DNA from: an uncultured Verrucomicrobiota bacterium
GTDB lineage: Bacteria > Verrucomicrobiota > Verrucomicrobiia > Methylacidiphilales > Verrucolacustridaceae
Reading direction: 5' to 3'
Assembly (NCBI GenBank): GCA_903905395.1
Contig: CAIVGD010000325.1
Span: forward strand, 1-39,958
Length of the DNA: 39,958 nt
Shown one piece after another: positions 25,409 to 34,446 of this stretch. The notes under the pieces are model-generated. The model was not told where the DNA came from. It saw only the letters and a list, made by a program, of their open reading frames with translations, and searched no databases. A program made the translations under genes and the position numbers. How positions within the stretch are numbered: position 1 is the stretch's first letter; the number at the start of each line of letters is the position of its first letter.

Positions 25409-26911
25409 TCATTGTGGCACTTCCCGCATGATCAGATCGGACGCGATCTTGCCGGACAACAACACCAGAGGGACGCCTCCGCCTGGGTGCGAGGAACCTC
25501 CGGCAAAGAACAGGCCTTTGATCTCTCGACTGCGATTGGACGGACGGGTGAAGGCCGTGAGCCGCGAATTGCTGGCCAGGCCGTAAATACTACCGCGATT
25601 ACTGCTGAGGTGATCCTGCAAATCAAGCGGGGTGATGACTTTTTCGAAGGTGATGCTGTTCCGGATAAAAACACCGTGCTGTTCCAGCCGATGTAACACT
25701 TTTTCCCGGATCGAGTTGACGATTTCCGGCCAGTTGTGATCCGGGCGAACCGGCGGCATATTGACCAGGACAAACCAGTTTTCCGCGTGGGGGGGCGCAT
25801 CGGCCGGATTGGATTTGGCCGAAATGGCGACGTACACGGTCGGGTCGTCCGGCGGCTGTTGCTCTTGAAACAAGGAATGAAACTCTTGCCGATAATCCCG
25901 AGAAAAAAAGATATTATGCTGGAGGAGATTCGGATGTTCCTGATTCACCGACCATAAGAACATCAACCCGGATAGGGATGGCTCCAGTTTGGCCAGTTTT
26001 CGATTCGGTTTTTGCATTTCCGGCAACAGATCCCGGAAAGAGGTCACCACATCCCCGTTGCACAGGACGTAGTCTGTGGCGATTTCCTTGCCGTCCACCT
26101 TAACCGCCTTGATTTTTTTCCGATGATGGATGATTTTCTGCACCCGACTACCGCACTGGATCGATACGCCGTTTCGTCGGGCCAGTTGGACCAGTTGTTC
26201 CACCAGGCGGTACATGCCGCCCTGCACAAAAAAGCCGCCCAATCCATACTCGACATAGGGAATGACGTTCAAGGTGGCCGGCGCTTGGAAAGGATCGGAG
26301 CCGTTGTAGGTGGCGTAACGATCGAACAGCTGAATGACATGCGGATCCTGAAAAAAACGGACAACCCCCTGATGTACGGTGGACAACGGATCCAGCTGGG
26401 GCAAATGGAGCAGGGCGGTCAGATTTTGTCGACGCCACCAGACCGAGGGTTCATGGATCGGAGAAAATAAGAAAGGATCAGCCGTGAGTTCATAGATCCG
26501 GCGGCTGTATTCGAAAAACCGCGGTAACGCTTGGGCATCGGCGGGGTGGATTTTCCGTATTTCCTGCTCGAAACGGTCTTGAGCGGCAAAGGCATCCAAC
26601 TGAATGCCGTCGGAATAAAAATAACGACACAGAATTTCCAGGGGAATAAAGGAGAGGTGATCCTCGCGTTTTTCACCACAAAATTGGTACAGCTCGTCGA
26701 TTACGAACGGCAGGGTCAGCAGGGTCGGCCCGATATCGAAACGATATCCTTCGTGCCGTAATTCCGAGAGTTTTCCGCCCGGAGATTCCGCCTGCTCGAA
26801 CACTTGCACGGACAAACCTTGCCGGGCCAAACGAATCGCGGCGGCCAGTCCGGCCAGTCCGGCACCGATGACGATGACTTGCTTGGGCATATCGGTTGGA
26901 CATTTTTTCAC
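25409..26911 (-). CDS. Second CrtI-family carotenoid desaturase or oxygenase (CrtD/CrtP-like)
   Basis: A 500-residue FAD protein, paralogous to the neighbour. It starts MPKQVIVIGAGLAGLAAAIR from the inner ATG (26888-26890) or seven residues earlier from ATG 26911, has ESPGGKLSELRHEGYRFDIG, a central GGFFVQGGMYRLVEQLV and the closing block GLFFAGGSSHPGGGVPLVLL. Paired CrtI paralogues usually split the work: one desaturates the backbone, the second acts on an end group, as in CrtD (hydroxycarotenoid desaturase) or CrtP (terminal oxygenase). Which applies cannot be told here. It heads a minus-strand run crt-crt-folE2 and is divergent from nifJ. Confidence 0.85.
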   Translation of the reverse strand: MKKCPTDMPKQVIVIGAGLAGLAAAIRLARQGLSVQVFEQAESPGGKLSELRHEGYRFDIGPTLLTLPFVIDELYQFCGEKREDHLSFIPLEILCRYFYSDGIQLDAFAAQDRFEQEIRKIHPADAQALPRFFEYSRRIYELTADPFLFSPIHEPSVWWRRQNLTALLHLPQLDPLSTVHQGVVRFFQDPHVIQLFDRYATYNGSDPFQAPATLNVIPYVEYGLGGFFVQGGMYRLVEQLVQLARRNGVSIQCGSRVQKIIHHRKKIKAVKVDGKEIATDYVLCNGDVVTSFRDLLPEMQKPNRKLAKLEPSLSGLMFLWSVNQEHPNLLQHNIFFSRDYRQEFHSLFQEQQPPDDPTVYVAISAKSNPADAPPHAENWFVLVNMPPVRPDHNWPEIVNSIREKVLHRLEQHGVFIRNSITFEKVITPLDLQDHLSSNRGSIYGLASNSRLTAFTRPSNRSREIKGLFFAGGSSHPGGGVPLVLLSGKIASDLIMREVPQ

Positions 26912-27148
26912 AAACCAGACAAGACGTCACGACCAGAGCACACCAGTGAACACAATCTTTCATCGGGCTCGTCAAAACACGCGGATTCAGGTTCAAGGTT
27001 TCATGATGGGGCGCAAAACCTTCAAATATCGTTGCGTGAAAGCAGGCGAGAGAACAGAATGTCTTGTTATGGGTATTAGCAAATTTGATCCAAACCATCC
27101 GTGGAGGGGTGGCTGTACTCCCGAATGACTTCGGGCGCGTATAAGATC

Positions 27149-30100
27149 ATGAAGACACAAAAGGTTGGGGCACGGTGGAGCTTGGATGGCAACGAGGCCG
27201 CGGCGAGTGTCGCCTACCGGCTCAGCGAAACGATCGCCCTTTACCCGATCACCCCTTCGACATCGATGGGGGAACTTTCCGACGAGTGGGCATCGAAAGG
27301 GACGAAAAACCTGTGGGGGCATGTCCCGAGAATTGTTGAAATGCAGTCCGAGGCAGGTGCGGCCGGCGCAGTACACGGGATGCTCCAAGGCGGGTCGCTT
27401 TCGACCACGTTCACCGCTTCACAGGGCCTGCTCCTTATGATTCCGATAATGTATAAGCTGGCGGGGCAGTTGATGCCGTTTTGCATGCATGTGGCGGCGC
27501 GGTCGCTGGCCACCCATGCGCTCTCGATTTTTGGCGATCACTCGGATGTTATGGCCGTGCGGCAGACTGGGTTTGCGCTGTTGGCATCGGCCAGCGTACA
27601 GGAGGCTCACGACATGGCCTGCATCGCGCACGCGGCGACGCTTCCTTCGCGTGTGCCGTTCCTGCATTTCTTCGACGGATTCCGGACTTCCCACGAGATT
27701 AACGACCTCGAGATGATCTCCGACGATGTCCTGCGCGCGATGGTGGACGAAGGCGCCATCCGCGCCCACGCCCGCCGCGCGATGACTCCCGATCGTCCGA
27801 CCATCCGCGGCACCGCCCAGAACCCCGATGCTTTCTTTCAGGCGCGTGAAGCGGCGAATCCGTTTTATGCGGCCTTACCCGAGATCGTCCAAGAGGCGAT
27901 GCTCCGGTTCGCATCGCTGACCGGGCGGACGTATCATCTTTTTGATTACACGGGGGATCCTGAAGCCGAGCGCGTGGTCGTGGTCATGGGCTCCGGCGGC
28001 GAGACCCTGCTCGAGACCTCCCGCCACCTAAATCACATCGGCCAGCGCACCGGCGTGCTTCAGGTCCGGCTTTATCGCCCGTTCGATGCCGGAGCATTTC
28101 TCAACGCCCTGCCGGATAGTGTAAGGCATATCACGGTTCTCGACCGCACCAAGGAACCCGGCGCTCCCGGCGAACCGCTCTTCCTGGACGTATCTTCCGT
28201 TGTGCGGGCAAAAGGTGGGGCCAAATGGAAAGAGCTTCCGCGAGTGACCGGCGGACGATTCGGTCTTGCCTCGAAAGAATTCACACCGGCGATGGCGGTG
28301 GCCGTGTTTGCAGAAATGCAGGCGGCCACTCCCAAGGAAGAATTCACGGTCGGAATCGAAGATGACGTGAGCGGGCTCTCTCTCCGCTACGACAAGGATT
28401 TTCAACTTCCCGGGCAGACGTTCGCGCAGGCGGTTTTTTTCGGTTTGGGATCGGATGGCACGGTCGGTGCGAACAAGAACACCATCAAGATCATTGCCAA
28501 GAAGCTTGGCCTGCACGCCCAGGCGTATTTCGTTTACGATTCCAAGAAGGCGGGCGCGGTGACGGTCTCGCACCTGCGTTTTGGAAAAGAGCCGATCCAT
28601 GCGCCCTATCTCGTGGAGGCGGCGGATTTCGTCGGCTGTCACCAGTATCATCTTCTCGAGCAACAGCCCGTCATCGACGCGGCCCGCGAGGGTGCGATCT
28701 TCCTCCTCAACACCCCTCACAGCGCCGATACCGCCTGGGACCACCTCTCTCGCGAGTCGCAGGAGATGATCCTATCGAAAAAGTTGAAATTCTACGTCAT
28801 CGATGCCTACAAGATTGCGCGTGATACCGGAATGGGCGCCCGCATCAATACAATCATGCAAGTCGCTTACTTCACGCTGAGTGACATCCTCCCGCTTGAT
28901 CAGGCGATCGCCGAGATCAAACACGCGATCGAGACCAGCTATGCCCGCAAGGGAGCCGACCTCGTGCAGAAGAACTGGAATGCCGTGGACAAGTCGGTCG
29001 AGGGCGTTCATCAGGTCGTCGTTCCGACGGAGGCCACCGCCACATGGCCGCGGCCGTTTCCGATTCCGCTCGAGGCGCCGGAATGCGTGCGCTCCCTTTC
29101 CGGCCCCCTGCTTGCTGGACGGGGCGACGCGCTCCCAGTCAGCGCCTTTCCGCCTGATGGCGTTTGGCCGACTGGAACCAGCAAATGGGAAAAGCGCAAT
29201 CTCGCGCTCGAACTGCCGGTGTGGGATCCCAAGATCTGCATTCAGTGCAACAAATGCGTGATCGTCTGTCCGCACGCTGCGATCCGCGCAAAATATTATC
29301 CGGAGGATTCGCTCGCCGGTGCTCCGGAGACCTTCCAATCGATTGCTTTCCGTTCGACCGAACTCCCGGGCCAGCGCTACACGATTCAGGTCGCTCCGGA
29401 AGACTGCACAGGTTGCCGGCTCTGCATCAATGTCTGCCCGGCGAAGGACAAATCGAATGCCAAGCACAAGGCCCTCGACGCCGCCCCGCAGGCTCCTTTG
29501 CGCGATCAGGAACGTATCAATTTCGCATTCTTCGAGGCCCTGCCGGTACCGGACCGCACCAGATTGAAGGCTGATAGTGTGAAGGACAGCCAGTTCTTCA
29601 CGCCGCTCTTCGAATATTCCGGTGCCTGCGTAGGCTGTGGCGAGACGGCGTATGTCAAGTTACTCACCCAGCTTTTCGGCGATCGCGCGATCATCGCGAA
29701 CGCCACCGGGTGTTCGTCCATCTACGGGGGCAACCTGCCGACCACACCCTACACCGTGAACGGCGACGGGCGCGGTCCGGCTTGGGCAAATTCGCTCTTC
29801 GAGGACAACGCGGAGTTCGGGCTCGGGCTTCGGGTTTCGGTTTCGGACAAGGAATCGCAGGCCCGCGAAATTCTGCTGGCATCAAGGGAAGCGGTGGGCG
29901 CGGAGTTTGTGGATGGGATACTGAAGGCGGACCAATCCACCGAGGCGGGGATCGCGGAACAACGTTCCCGTGTTGTGGAATTGCGCAACCGACTCGACAG
30001 GCTTCCGGAAAATCTTCGGGCACGCTTCGACGAGCTCGCCGAATATCTGGTGAAAAAATCCGTTTGGATCGTCGGCGGCGACGGCTGGGCCTACGACATC

Positions 30101-30718
30101 GGGTTCGGCGGTCTCGATCATGTGCTTTCGCTTGGCGAGAATATCAACATCCTCGTTCTCGACACTGAGGTCTATTCGAACACCGGAGGGCAGGCATCGA
30201 AATCAACGCCGACCGGCGCGGTGGCGAAGTTTGCAGTATCGGGCAAGAGTCAGGCCAAAAAGGATCTCGGCCTTTACGCGATGAGCTACGGAGGGGTCTA
30301 TGTGGCCAAGATCGCGCTGGGCGCAAAAGATTCACAGACGGTAAAGGCGTTTGCCGAGGCGGAATCGTATCCGGGCACCTCGCTGATCATCGCCTATAGC
30401 CACTGTATTGCCCACGGATACAATCTGGTCCACGGGCTGGATCAGCAGAAACTGGCGGTGGATACCGGCTACTGGCCACTCTATAGGCACGACCCGCGCC
30501 GGGAGGCGCAGGGGCTCACGCCGCTGGTCCTCGACTCTCCTGCACCCAAGCTCCCCCTCTCGCGATTCACCGAGAATGAGATTCGCTACCGGTTTTTGGA
30601 AGCAACCAATCAAGAGCGCGCCACCGCGCTCGCCCAGGACGCACAAAAACAGATCAACGTTCGCTACGAACTGTATCGTCGCATGGCCGCCAGCGGTCTG
30701 CCGGAAAAAACCTCATGA
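27149..30718 (+). CDS. nifJ: Pyruvate:ferredoxin (flavodoxin) oxidoreductase
   Basis: Single-chain PFOR, which oxidises pyruvate with CoA to acetyl-CoA and CO2 and reduces ferredoxin or flavodoxin. From ATG 27149 it is 1189 residues, the normal size. The pyruvate/CoA domain begins LDGNEAAASVAYRLSE and IALYPITPSTSMGE. Two ferredoxin clusters are visible: CIQCNKCVIVCPHA and CTGCRLCINVCPAK. The proximal cluster starts at CVGCGETAYVKLL, and ATGCSSIYGGN follows. The thiamine diphosphate site is GGDGWAYDIGFGGLDH to VYSNTGGQASKSTPTGA. Upstream in-frame GTG 27101 and ATG 27125 exist but add no family sequence. It shares four bases with the DHOD-like gene. Unlike the G-rich flanking genes, the coding strand has as much or more C than G. 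Confidence 0.96.
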   Translation: MKTQKVGARWSLDGNEAAASVAYRLSETIALYPITPSTSMGELSDEWASKGTKNLWGHVPRIVEMQSEAGAAGAVHGMLQGGSLSTTFTASQGLLLMIPIMYKLAGQLMPFCMHVAARSLATHALSIFGDHSDVMAVRQTGFALLASASVQEAHDMACIAHAATLPSRVPFLHFFDGFRTSHEINDLEMISDDVLRAMVDEGAIRAHARRAMTPDRPTIRGTAQNPDAFFQAREAANPFYAALPEIVQEAMLRFASLTGRTYHLFDYTGDPEAERVVVVMGSGGETLLETSRHLNHIGQRTGVLQVRLYRPFDAGAFLNALPDSVRHITVLDRTKEPGAPGEPLFLDVSSVVRAKGGAKWKELPRVTGGRFGLASKEFTPAMAVAVFAEMQAATPKEEFTVGIEDDVSGLSLRYDKDFQLPGQTFAQAVFFGLGSDGTVGANKNTIKIIAKKLGLHAQAYFVYDSKKAGAVTVSHLRFGKEPIHAPYLVEAADFVGCHQYHLLEQQPVIDAAREGAIFLLNTPHSADTAWDHLSRESQEMILSKKLKFYVIDAYKIARDTGMGARINTIMQVAYFTLSDILPLDQAIAEIKHAIETSYARKGADLVQKNWNAVDKSVEGVHQVVVPTEATATWPRPFPIPLEAPECVRSLSGPLLAGRGDALPVSAFPPDGVWPTGTSKWEKRNLALELPVWDPKICIQCNKCVIVCPHAAIRAKYYPEDSLAGAPETFQSIAFRSTELPGQRYTIQVAPEDCTGCRLCINVCPAKDKSNAKHKALDAAPQAPLRDQERINFAFFEALPVPDRTRLKADSVKDSQFFTPLFEYSGACVGCGETAYVKLLTQLFGDRAIIANATGCSSIYGGNLPTTPYTVNGDGRGPAWANSLFEDNAEFGLGLRVSVSDKESQAREILLASREAVGAEFVDGILKADQSTEAGIAEQRSRVVELRNRLDRLPENLRARFDELAEYLVKKSVWIVGGDGWAYDIGFGGLDHVLSLGENINILVLDTEVYSNTGGQASKSTPTGAVAKFAVSGKSQAKKDLGLYAMSYGGVYVAKIALGAKDSQTVKAFAEAESYPGTSLIIAYSHCIAHGYNLVHGLDQQKLAVDTGYWPLYRHDPRREAQGLTPLVLDSPAPKLPLSRFTENEIRYRFLEATNQERATALAQDAQKQINVRYELYRRMAASGLPEKTS

Positions 30719-31707
30719 AACTAACCACCAACTATCTCGGATTAGAACTGAAATCTCCGTTCGTAATTGGAGCTTCGCCGATGAGCGATAATCTCGACTC
30801 GGCAAAACAGGCTGAAGACCACGGGGCATCCGCGCTGGTCATGCATTCGCTCTTCGAGGAACAACTGAGCAACGATTCCGCCGCGGTCGCAATGTTCACC
30901 GAGTCGACAGAGGAATCCAATGCCGAGGCTTTGAGCTATTTCCCGGACTCCTCCGATTACGCGTTGGGCCCCGAGGAGTACCTCAACCATATCGCCCGTC
31001 TTAAGAGCCAGCTCTCGATTCCCGTGATCGCCTCGCTTAACGGGAGCACTTCTGGCGGCTGGATCGGCCATGCGAAATTCATGGAGGAGGCCGGAGCGGA
31101 TGCCATCGAGCTCAATATTTACGAGGTTCCGACCGATTCAGAGGAAAGCGGATCGGAACTTGAAACCCGGGTATTGGAGGTAGTGGCCGGGGTGCGTGAG
31201 AAGGTGAAAATTCCGGTCTCGGTGAAACTTTCCCCGTTCTACTCCTCCCTGCCCAATTTCACAAAAAACATTCATCTCGCGGGTGCGAATGGGCTGGTGC
31301 TCTTTAATCGCTTTTACCAGCCGGACCTCGACATCGAAGATCTGAACGTCGAACCGAAGCTCTTCCTTTCCACTTCCTCCGAACTGCTCTTGCGCCTCCG
31401 TTGGATGGCTGTTCTTTATGGAAAAACCCCGATCTCTCTCGCGCTCAGCGGCGGTGTCCACACGGCTCACGATGCGATCAAGGGCATCATGGCCGGAGCG
31501 GATGTTTTGCAAGTGGTCTCCTTGGTTCTGCGTCATGGATCGCAGGCTCTCGATACCCTCATCAATGACTTTACGCGCTGGATGGAGGAGCACGATTACA
31601 AGGATGTCACCGAGATGCGCGGATGTTTAAGCCATCAAAATTCGCCAGATCCTGCCGCTATCGAGCGCGCAAATTACCTCCGCATTCTCCAACTCTGGAA
31701 GGTCTGA
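30715..31707 (+). CDS. Dihydroorotate dehydrogenase-like TIM-barrel protein
   Basis: A 330-residue FMN-barrel protein of the DHOD/PreA family (MKLTTNYLGLELKSPFVIGASPM, IPVIASLNGSTSGGWIGHAK, AGADAIELNIYEVPTD, IPVSVKLSPFYSS, GLVLFNRFY, LALSGGVHTAHDAIKGIMAGADVLQ). Proteins of this kind are known next to nifJ-type PFOR genes, and the ATGA overlap with nifJ shows strong coupling here. Its reaction is not established; being tied to PFOR suggests an electron-transfer or ferredoxin-dependent role rather than pyrimidine synthesis, for which other DHODs exist. No iron-sulfur motif is present. Confidence 0.85.
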   Translation: MKLTTNYLGLELKSPFVIGASPMSDNLDSAKQAEDHGASALVMHSLFEEQLSNDSAAVAMFTESTEESNAEALSYFPDSSDYALGPEEYLNHIARLKSQLSIPVIASLNGSTSGGWIGHAKFMEEAGADAIELNIYEVPTDSEESGSELETRVLEVVAGVREKVKIPVSVKLSPFYSSLPNFTKNIHLAGANGLVLFNRFYQPDLDIEDLNVEPKLFLSTSSELLLRLRWMAVLYGKTPISLALSGGVHTAHDAIKGIMAGADVLQVVSLVLRHGSQALDTLINDFTRWMEEHDYKDVTEMRGCLSHQNSPDPAAIERANYLRILQLWKV

Positions 31708-31774
31708 GAATCCGTTACCCGGGGGGGGGTAGTGGCGGGATGGCGAAGCGGGGCGGCGGAGCTACTCTTTTGGG

Positions 31775-32680
31775 ATGAATTTTTTTCGCCGGTACGGGAG
31801 GGGAATCCTCGTGGCCTTTGGGGGATTGGGTGTGGTGGCGGCGGGTGGGGTGTGGTTGGCGGCGAGTTTTTTGGTGGACCTTGCCATTCACGTGCCTCCG
31901 ACCGCTCGACCGGCGTTGAATCCATCCCGACTGGGGATGACTTGCGAAGAGGTGGAATTTAAAACGGAGGACGGCTTTCGAATATCGGCTTGGTGGTTGC
32001 CCGAAGGGGGAAAGGGGAATCCGCCGATCGTGGTTCTGCACGGGTTGGGAGCGAGCAAGGCCCATATGATCGACTACCTGCTATTTGCCCAGAAGGAGGG
32101 TTATCCGGTTTTGGCGATCGATTTTCGCGGGCATGGTACGAGCGATCCGAGTCTGACGAGTATCGGTTTTTACGAGAGCCGGGATGTGAAAGCGGCGATG
32201 AAGTTTGTGCGGGGGCGCGGCGCGGGAGACCCGGTCCTCTGGGGAACCTCCATGGGGGCGGTTTCGGCTTTGCTGGCGGCGGCGGAGGATGGGTCGGTGG
32301 CGGGGGTGATCGCGGATGCCCCGTTTGATACGTATCGGAACACGATCCGGCATCATGCAAAGTTGATGTACGGCTTGTCGGAATTTCCTTTGATCACATT
32401 GGCGATGCCGATGATCGAAGAGCGGGCGAAATTTAATGTGGATGAGGTGGATGCCTTGAAAGCCGCCGCGCGGATCCGGGCGCCGATGCTGGTGATGGCG
32501 GCGGAGCGAGATCACCGGATGGAGCCGAGCATGGTGCGGAGGATTTACGAAAAGGCGGCGGGTCCGAAGGAGTTTTGGATCATTCCTGGGGAGGGACACG
32601 AGGCGCGTAATTTTGGTGATGATTTTCGGAATCACATTCGTGCCTTTTTACAACGTCTGCGGATATGTCCCGGGGTCTGA
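31775..32680 (+). CDS. Membrane-anchored alpha/beta hydrolase
   Basis: The 301 residues begin with an uncleaved-looking hydrophobic anchor (GILVAFGGLGVVAAGGVWLA), so the enzyme probably faces the periplasm. The fold shows VVLHGLGASKAHM (oxyanion region), LAIDFRGHGTSD, the nucleophile elbow LWGTSMGAVSALL (serine), an acid-bearing MLVMAAERDHRMEP and a terminal GEGHEARNF histidine, completing Ser-Asp-His. This resembles the serine aminopeptidase/BAAT-like hydrolases near YfhR and Bem46; substrate unknown. The last residues (ICPGV) and the stop are encoded by the palindrome at 32671-32685, so a repeat seems to have landed on the 3' end. recN follows 55 bases later. Confidence 0.85.
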   Translation: MNFFRRYGRGILVAFGGLGVVAAGGVWLAASFLVDLAIHVPPTARPALNPSRLGMTCEEVEFKTEDGFRISAWWLPEGGKGNPPIVVLHGLGASKAHMIDYLLFAQKEGYPVLAIDFRGHGTSDPSLTSIGFYESRDVKAAMKFVRGRGAGDPVLWGTSMGAVSALLAAAEDGSVAGVIADAPFDTYRNTIRHHAKLMYGLSEFPLITLAMPMIEERAKFNVDEVDALKAAARIRAPMLVMAAERDHRMEPSMVRRIYEKAAGPKEFWIIPGEGHEARNFGDDFRNHIRAFLQRLRICPGV

Positions 32681-32685
32681 CCCCG
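32671..32685. repeat. Perfect palindrome CGGGGTCTGACCCCG overlapping the hydrolase stop codon
   Basis: Seven-base perfect arms (CGGGGTC and GACCCCG) around a single T. GATAT (32662-32666) and ATATC (32686-32690) extend the symmetry outside a small bulge. The hydrolase stop TGA is inside it. It shares TCTGACCCC with the motifs at 8082, 8166 and 36854. Confidence 0.75.
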
Positions 32686-32735
32686 ATATCCTTGGGATGG
32701 CGTGGGGGCGGGGTGGTGGCAGAGTTGGGGGCGTT

Positions 32736-34412
32736 ATGTTAAGGCGCTTGCGAATCAAAAATCTGGCGGTAGTGGAGGAACTCGAGTGGGAACTGGAGAA
32801 GGGTTTTAATGCCCTGACGGGGGAAACGGGCGCGGGCAAATCGATTTTGGTGGATGCCTTTCTTCTTTTACTGGGGGAGAGGGGGGACCGCGGATTGGTG
32901 CGGACGGGCGCTGAGGGGTGTCTGGTCGAGGGAGAACTCGGCGGCGCCGGCAAATTCAAGGAGTGGTTGGAGGAGAAGGGGGTGGAGTCGGATCCGGAAG
33001 GGACGCTGGTGATTAAAAGACAGATTGGGATGGCGGGGGCGGGTCGGCAGTTCCTCAACGGGTCGGCGGTGACTTTGGCGGTTTTAAAAGAGTTGGGCGA
33101 TCGGCTGGTCGATCTGCACGGGCCGCATGATCACCAGACATTACTTTCTCCTTCGGCCCAGAGGTCGGCGCTCGATGGATTTGCGGGGTTGGGGAAGGTG
33201 GTCGAAGACGTGAGGTTGGCTTGGAGGGAGAAAAAGGTGGCGGAAGAAACAATGGAAGCCTTCCGGCATCGGATGGCCGGGGCAGACGGGGCGACTCGGG
33301 AATTAATAGATCACCAGGTGAAGGAGCTGGAGTCGGCGCAACTGCGTCTGGGGGAGGACGAGCAGTTGGAGCGGGACCATGCGGCGGCGGGACATGGGCG
33401 CAGAATCGTCGAATTGGCGGCGGAAGTGAGTGGTCAACTGGAGGGTGGAGAGGAAAACGCCCTGCAAAATCTGGGTAAGGTGCAAAAGGCGCTCGTGGAG
33501 TGGGAGCGTCTGGACGGCGCGGCGCGCGAATTACGGGAAAAGAACGAGCAGGCCGTGGAATCTTTGCGGGAGTTGGCCCACGAGGCGGAACGGAGGGCGG
33601 AGCAGGTGGGGTTAGATGCGGAAAGGTTGGCGGAATTGGAGGCGCGGCTGAACTTGCTTCTCGGTTTACAGAAAAAATACGGAGGGAGCGTGGAGTCAGC
33701 GTTGGCAAAACTGTCCGCCTTGAAAATAAGGCAAGCGGAATTGGCCGATGCGGAGGGGACCGAACGGGAGCTGGGGCAGGCGGTGGAGCGGGCTGCGCAG
33801 AGGCATCTCGAGGCGAGCACAAAACTGGGGAAGGAAAGGGCCAAGGCGGCGCCAAAATTCGCGGCGGAGGTGACGGAGCAACTGCGGGGGTTGGGTTTCA
33901 AGCAGAGCCGGTTGGAGGTGGCCGTGCAAAAACTGGATGTCGCGGGAGCGGAGGGAGGAGAGACGATCGAGATGATGTTCGCCCCCAACCCAGGAGAGCC
34001 GCCGCGTCCGTTGAGGGCGATTGCTTCCAGCGGAGAGATGTCCCGGGTGATGCTGGGTCTCAAGACGGTCATGGCGGAAAGGGACGAGGTGCCGATCCTG
34101 ATTTTCGACGAGGTGGATGCGAATGTGGGAGGGGAAACGGCGGTGGTGGTGGCTACCCGGTTGCGCGATTTGGGGCGGACACATCAAGTGCTGTGTCTGA
34201 CACATTTGCCAGCGGTGGCTGCGGTGGCGGATGCGCATTTCTGCGTGACGAAGACGGTGGAGAAGGGAAGGACGTTTGCGCGGCTGGATCGGGTGCAGGG
34301 GGAGGATAGGGAGAAGGAGTTGAGCCGGATGCTGGGCGGGGATGGGAAGGCGGCGCGAGCTATGGCGAAGGAATTGCTGACACAGGGGAAGGTGAAAGCC
34401 GCCAAGGGATAG
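32736..34412 (+). CDS. recN: DNA repair protein RecN
   Basis: An SMC-like ATPase acting early in double-strand break repair. From ATG 32736, after a GGGGG stretch, it has 558 residues. The N-terminal head has MLRRLRIKNLAVVEELEWE and Walker A GETGAGKS. The RecN-type RQFLNGSAVTL and LVDLHGPHDHQTLL follow. The middle (about 165-395) is a long coiled-coil of charged heptads, shorter than in SMC. The C-terminal head has the ABC signature ASSGEMSRVMLGLK, Walker B PILIFDEVDANVGGETA and the switch histidine in VLCLTHLPAVAA. The longer frame from 32613 runs through the palindrome and is not coding there. Confidence 0.95.
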   Translation: MLRRLRIKNLAVVEELEWELEKGFNALTGETGAGKSILVDAFLLLLGERGDRGLVRTGAEGCLVEGELGGAGKFKEWLEEKGVESDPEGTLVIKRQIGMAGAGRQFLNGSAVTLAVLKELGDRLVDLHGPHDHQTLLSPSAQRSALDGFAGLGKVVEDVRLAWREKKVAEETMEAFRHRMAGADGATRELIDHQVKELESAQLRLGEDEQLERDHAAAGHGRRIVELAAEVSGQLEGGEENALQNLGKVQKALVEWERLDGAARELREKNEQAVESLRELAHEAERRAEQVGLDAERLAELEARLNLLLGLQKKYGGSVESALAKLSALKIRQAELADAEGTERELGQAVERAAQRHLEASTKLGKERAKAAPKFAAEVTEQLRGLGFKQSRLEVAVQKLDVAGAEGGETIEMMFAPNPGEPPRPLRAIASSGEMSRVMLGLKTVMAERDEVPILIFDEVDANVGGETAVVVATRLRDLGRTHQVLCLTHLPAVAAVADAHFCVTKTVEKGRTFARLDRVQGEDREKELSRMLGGDGKAARAMAKELLTQGKVKAAKG

Positions 34413-34417
34413 CGGGT

Positions 34418-34438
34418 GTCCGAGAAGTGATTCCGGAC
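34418..34438. terminator. Possible stem-loop between convergent recN and the SAM hydrolase gene
   Basis: GTCCG (34418-34422) can pair with CGGAC (34434-34438) across eleven bases in the short convergent gap. There is no T-run, so intrinsic termination would be inefficient. Confidence 0.25.
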
Positions 34439-34446
34439 TCTTGGGA

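Noticed and set aside
27002..27128. 41-codon frame with four cysteines (starts MMGRKTFKYRC) before nifJ
   Set aside because: Possible small protein, but no recognisable family, weak ribosome site and it ends just before the nifJ start; too little support to list.
32613..32735. Extended N-terminus of RecN from the open frame at 32613
   Set aside because: This part runs through the hydrolase 3' end and the palindrome; RecN homology begins at Met 32736, which has a G-rich ribosome site.
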